Below, one piece after another: positions 62,003 through 64,000 of a stretch of DNA of 64,000 nt. Below the pieces are notes generated by a model. It saw only the letters and a program-made list of their open reading frames with translations, had not been told where the DNA came from and ran no database searches. The stretch comes from Meridianimarinicoccus roseus (GTDB lineage: Bacteria > Pseudomonadota > Alphaproteobacteria > Rhodobacterales > Rhodobacteraceae), in the NCBI RefSeq assembly GCF_003172915.1, contig NZ_QGKU01000026.1:124001-188000 (forward strand), given 5' to 3'. Numbering within the stretch: the first letter of the stretch is position 1; each line of letters opens with the position of its first letter. Both the position numbers and the translations under genes were made by a program.

Positions 62003-62788
62003 CTATCGCAGGATCGGCGGGCTTTCCGGGTCGCTGCCGGGTGCCCTGCGCGGCGCTGGCGCCTCCGGTCTGGGCAGATCGAACCGCAGCCCGACCCGCG
62101 CCAGCCGCGCCGCAACCGGGTCGGTGGCGCGCAGGAATACCGCGTCGAGGCTCCCGGCCTCAAGCCCGCTGAAGGCCAGCGCCTCGTTCACCGCACGGGC
62201 CAGCGCGCCCTCGGCGCCCGGTGCCGCGCCGATGAAGGCCAGGAGGTGACCCCGCACGCCGCTGTCATAGGTCACGTCCGCCAAGTAGGCGAGGTCAGCG
62301 CGCCCCGCCATCGACGCCAGCTTGGCATCGAGCGCGGTGACCAGCGTTTCCGGTAGTCCGGTCGGCGGGGACAACTCGCGCGCCCGCGCCGTGGTCTGCT
62401 GCGGCGCGCGGGCCAACGTGTCGGCCAGCCACGCGATCGCGTCAGGATCCAGCAGCATCGCCGACGGCGCCACATCGGGATTGAGAGCGAGCCCCAGCCC
62501 CTGGCCCGTCAGCATCGCGGCCAGCGTGCGGCCCGACAGCGCGGCATAGGGCGCGATGCCGCCCGCGAATTCGGCGAGACGCTCTTCACGGTCGAACGCC
62601 AGCACGAAGCGGCCGTCCTCTGTGTCGAAGATGCGCGGATCGATCCCGTCGCCCTGGGGTTCGCGATCCAGAAGCAGGAACAATTCGCCATCGGCCAGCC
62701 GTTCAAAGAACCGCAGGCGAAGGGCGTCGTCCTGCGGCGCGGCCTCCATCACGGCATGGGCGGTGTCGAGAAGCGTGGGCTGTGTCAT
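62003..62788 (-). CDS. SseB family protein
   Basis: A 261-residue protein with the SseB N-terminal domain: LRLRFFERLADGELFLLLDREPQGDGIDPRIFDTEDGRFVLAFDREERLAEFAGG and YAALSGRTLAAMLTGQGLGLALNPDVAPSAMLLDPDAIAWL. The SseB domain occurs in enhanced serine sensitivity proteins and related regulators of uncertain role. CGGAGG precedes the ATG. It is divergent from the uracil-DNA-glycosylase-family gene. Confidence 0.82.
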   Translation of the reverse strand: MTQPTLLDTAHAVMEAAPQDDALRLRFFERLADGELFLLLDREPQGDGIDPRIFDTEDGRFVLAFDREERLAEFAGGIAPYAALSGRTLAAMLTGQGLGLALNPDVAPSAMLLDPDAIAWLADTLARAPQQTTARARELSPPTGLPETLVTALDAKLASMAGRADLAYLADVTYDSGVRGHLLAFIGAAPGAEGALARAVNEALAFSGLEAGSLDAVFLRATDPVAARLARVGLRFDLPRPEAPAPRRAPGSDPESPPILR

Positions 62789-62915
62789 CGCGGCCTCCGG
62801 CGTGAGATGGGGGTGGACCTAGCCGCGCGCCGCGTCGCTGGCAAGCGGGACCGGGTGCGCGCCCGGCGCGGGCCGACGGCTGGAACGGCGCGCGCGTCGG
62901 CGCTAGGTCAGCGAC

Positions 62916-63506
62916 ATGTCTCAGCAGCTTGCCGACCGTATCCGCGCCTGCCGCCTGTGTGCGGACCGCTTCGCCGCCACCGCAACCGGCCATGCGCCGA
63001 ACCCGGTGGTGTGGTTCGCCGCCGGCGCGCGCATCCTGATCATCAGCCAGGCGCCGGGCCTGCGCGTGCACCAGTCGAACACCCCGTTCTGGGACCGGTC
63101 CGGCGCGCGACTGCGCGACTGGATGGGTATCGACGAGGCCGCGTTCTACGACCGGGCGCGCGTGGCGATCCTGCCATCCGCGTTCTGCTTTCCGGGATAT
63201 GACGCGGCGGGCATCGACCTGCCGCCACCACCTGTCTGTGCGCGCACCTGGCATCCCGCTGCGCTGGCGCAGATCGGTCAGGTGCCTCTCCGCCTGCTGG
63301 TCGGCGGCCATGCCCATCGCCGTTACTTGCCGGGCCGCTTGGGCGTCACCGAGACGGTGCGCGGCTGGCGCGACCATGCGCCCGGGACCTTCGCGCTTCC
63401 CCACCCGTCATGGCGCAACACCGGCTGGCTGAAGCGCAACCCGTGGTTCGAGACCGAGGTGCTGCCCGCCTTGCGTGCGCGGGTGGCACAGGTCCTGACG
63501 GAGTGA
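62916..63506 (+). CDS. Uracil-DNA glycosylase family protein
   Basis: A 196-residue protein of the UDG superfamily. The N-terminus has a Cys pair (IRACRLCADRF) and the catalytic-loop-like ILIISQAPGLRVHQSNTPFWDRSG. The C-terminal motif LPHPSWRNTGWLKRNPWFE resembles the HPS-type leucine/insertion loop of the family. This is the compact group near UdgX/family 4-like proteins, whose exact DNA-repair role is unclear; Fe-S ligands are not complete as I read them. The ribosome-binding site is weak. It precedes kdsA by 36 bases on the same strand. Confidence 0.75.
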   Translation: MSQQLADRIRACRLCADRFAATATGHAPNPVVWFAAGARILIISQAPGLRVHQSNTPFWDRSGARLRDWMGIDEAAFYDRARVAILPSAFCFPGYDAAGIDLPPPPVCARTWHPAALAQIGQVPLRLLVGGHAHRRYLPGRLGVTETVRGWRDHAPGTFALPHPSWRNTGWLKRNPWFETEVLPALRARVAQVLTE

Positions 63507-63542
63507 TAAGCGAACAAGGCAAAGCAGGATAGGTGCAGGGCC

Positions 63543-64000
63543 ATGAAGGACGTTGAGATCGGCAATATCACGGCAGGCAACGACCGCCCGCTGACGGTGA
63601 TCGCGGGACCGTGCCAGCTTGAAAGCGCAGACCATGCGTTGATGATCGCGCGCGCCATGCAGGCCGCCTGCGCCGAGGCCGGGGCGCAGTTCATCTTCAA
63701 GGGCAGCTTCGACAAGGCCAACCGCACGTCGCTGTCGGGCAAGCGCGGGTTGGGGATCGAGGCTGGTCTGGAAGTGCTGGCCACAGTCCGGTCCGAGTTG
63801 GGCGTCCCGGTTCTGACCGACATTCACAGCGCAGAGCAATGCGCGCAGGTCGCGGCTTCGGTGGATGTGCTTCAGATTCCGGCCTTCCTTTGCCGCCAGA
63901 CCGACCTGCTGATCGCGGCGGGCGAAACCGGCGCTGCGATCAACGTGAAGAAGGGTCAGTTCCTTGCGCCTTGGGACATGGCCAATGTGGTCGCCAAGCT
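63543..64000 (+). CDS. kdsA: 3-deoxy-8-phosphooctulonate synthase (3' end beyond the window)
   Basis: Condenses arabinose 5-phosphate and phosphoenolpyruvate to KDO 8-phosphate for lipopolysaccharide. About 152 residues are visible, with the N-terminal features LTVIAGPCQLESADHALMIA, FKGSFDKANRTSLSGKRGLG, LTDIHSAEQCAQVA, DVLQIPAFLCRQTDLL and INVKKGQFLAPWDM, all typical. The gene continues past base 64000; its full length would be about 280 residues. GGTGCAGGG-like purines precede ATG 63543. Confidence 0.95.
   Translation, partial: MKDVEIGNITAGNDRPLTVIAGPCQLESADHALMIARAMQAACAEAGAQFIFKGSFDKANRTSLSGKRGLGIEAGLEVLATVRSELGVPVLTDIHSAEQCAQVAASVDVLQIPAFLCRQTDLLIAAGETGAAINVKKGQFLAPWDMANVVAK

Overview
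The window is high-G+C DNA from an alphaproteobacterium, most likely Rhodobacterales (Roseobacter/Paracoccus-type). This rests on gene content and order: a VPLPA-CTERM protein, glyQ and glyS split by a DUF6446-like gene, a hflK-hflC-DUF2065-degP block, a dacC-tmk-holB-tatD-MBL operon, DUF2244 next to ctaD, an aa3-type oxidase gene, an alphaproteobacterial SOS box, and CcrM- and CtrA-type sites. No prophage, insertion sequence, CRISPR array, rRNA or tRNA gene was found. Nearly all of the window is ordinary chromosomal housekeeping DNA.

Layout. 1-0.7 kb: 3' end of a chemoreceptor gene with a strong terminator. 0.8-5.4 kb: purA, DUF2842, thiN, rpiA, gor. 5.4-10.3 kb: envelope protein quality control (hflK, hflC, DUF2065, a beta-barrel-like protein, degP). 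10.3-10.9 kb: a C-terminal dnaE2 remnant directly behind a perfect GAAC-N7-GAAC SOS box. 11-20.3 kb: ferredoxin, FG-GAP-like protein, tex, ftsY, EamA transporter, VPLPA-CTERM protein, peptidoglycan-binding-like protein, and yciB preceded by four GANTC sites at exact 11-bp spacing. 20.3-27 kb: GST, metZ, folE2, a two-domain ABM-like protein, a zinc metallopeptidase, trkH. 27-33.4 kb: glyQ, DUF6446, glyS (with an A+T-richer in-frame insertion) and a divergent pyruvate phosphate dikinase. 33.6-37.7 kb: sleB, folB, folP, glmM. 37.8-46.8 kb: ilvC, two tandem Lrp genes, ubiH-like, a HAD nucleotidase, a GntR regulator, a c-di-GMP-receptor/glycosyltransferase fusion with a CtrA-like box, carA, yqeY. 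47.6-55.7 kb: DUF2244, ctaD, an AEC transporter and the dacC operon.

55.8-61.9 kb is the most coherent accessory module, a sulfide/persulfide locus: Crp/Fnr regulator, DUF2892 membrane protein, ETHE1-like persulfide dioxygenase, a sulfurtransferase-SQR fusion, a SulP anion transporter, and a convergent NsrR-like Fe-S regulator with its own FNR-type box. A plausible flow is sulfide oxidation to persulfide by the SQR, persulfide to sulfite by the dioxygenase, and anion movement by SulP. The palindrome between the crp gene and DUF2892 lies near -42 from an inferred start, as expected for a class II Crp/Fnr activator. The last 2 kb hold sseB, a uracil-DNA-glycosylase-family gene and the start of kdsA.

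Four themes deserve follow-up: the SOS-box dnaE2 remnant; the GANTC array before a septation gene; the CtrA-box c-di-GMP glycosyltransferase; and the regulatory sites of the sulfur locus. I did not see a clearly new multi-gene defence or biosynthetic system. All functional calls are from reading motifs; no database search was run.
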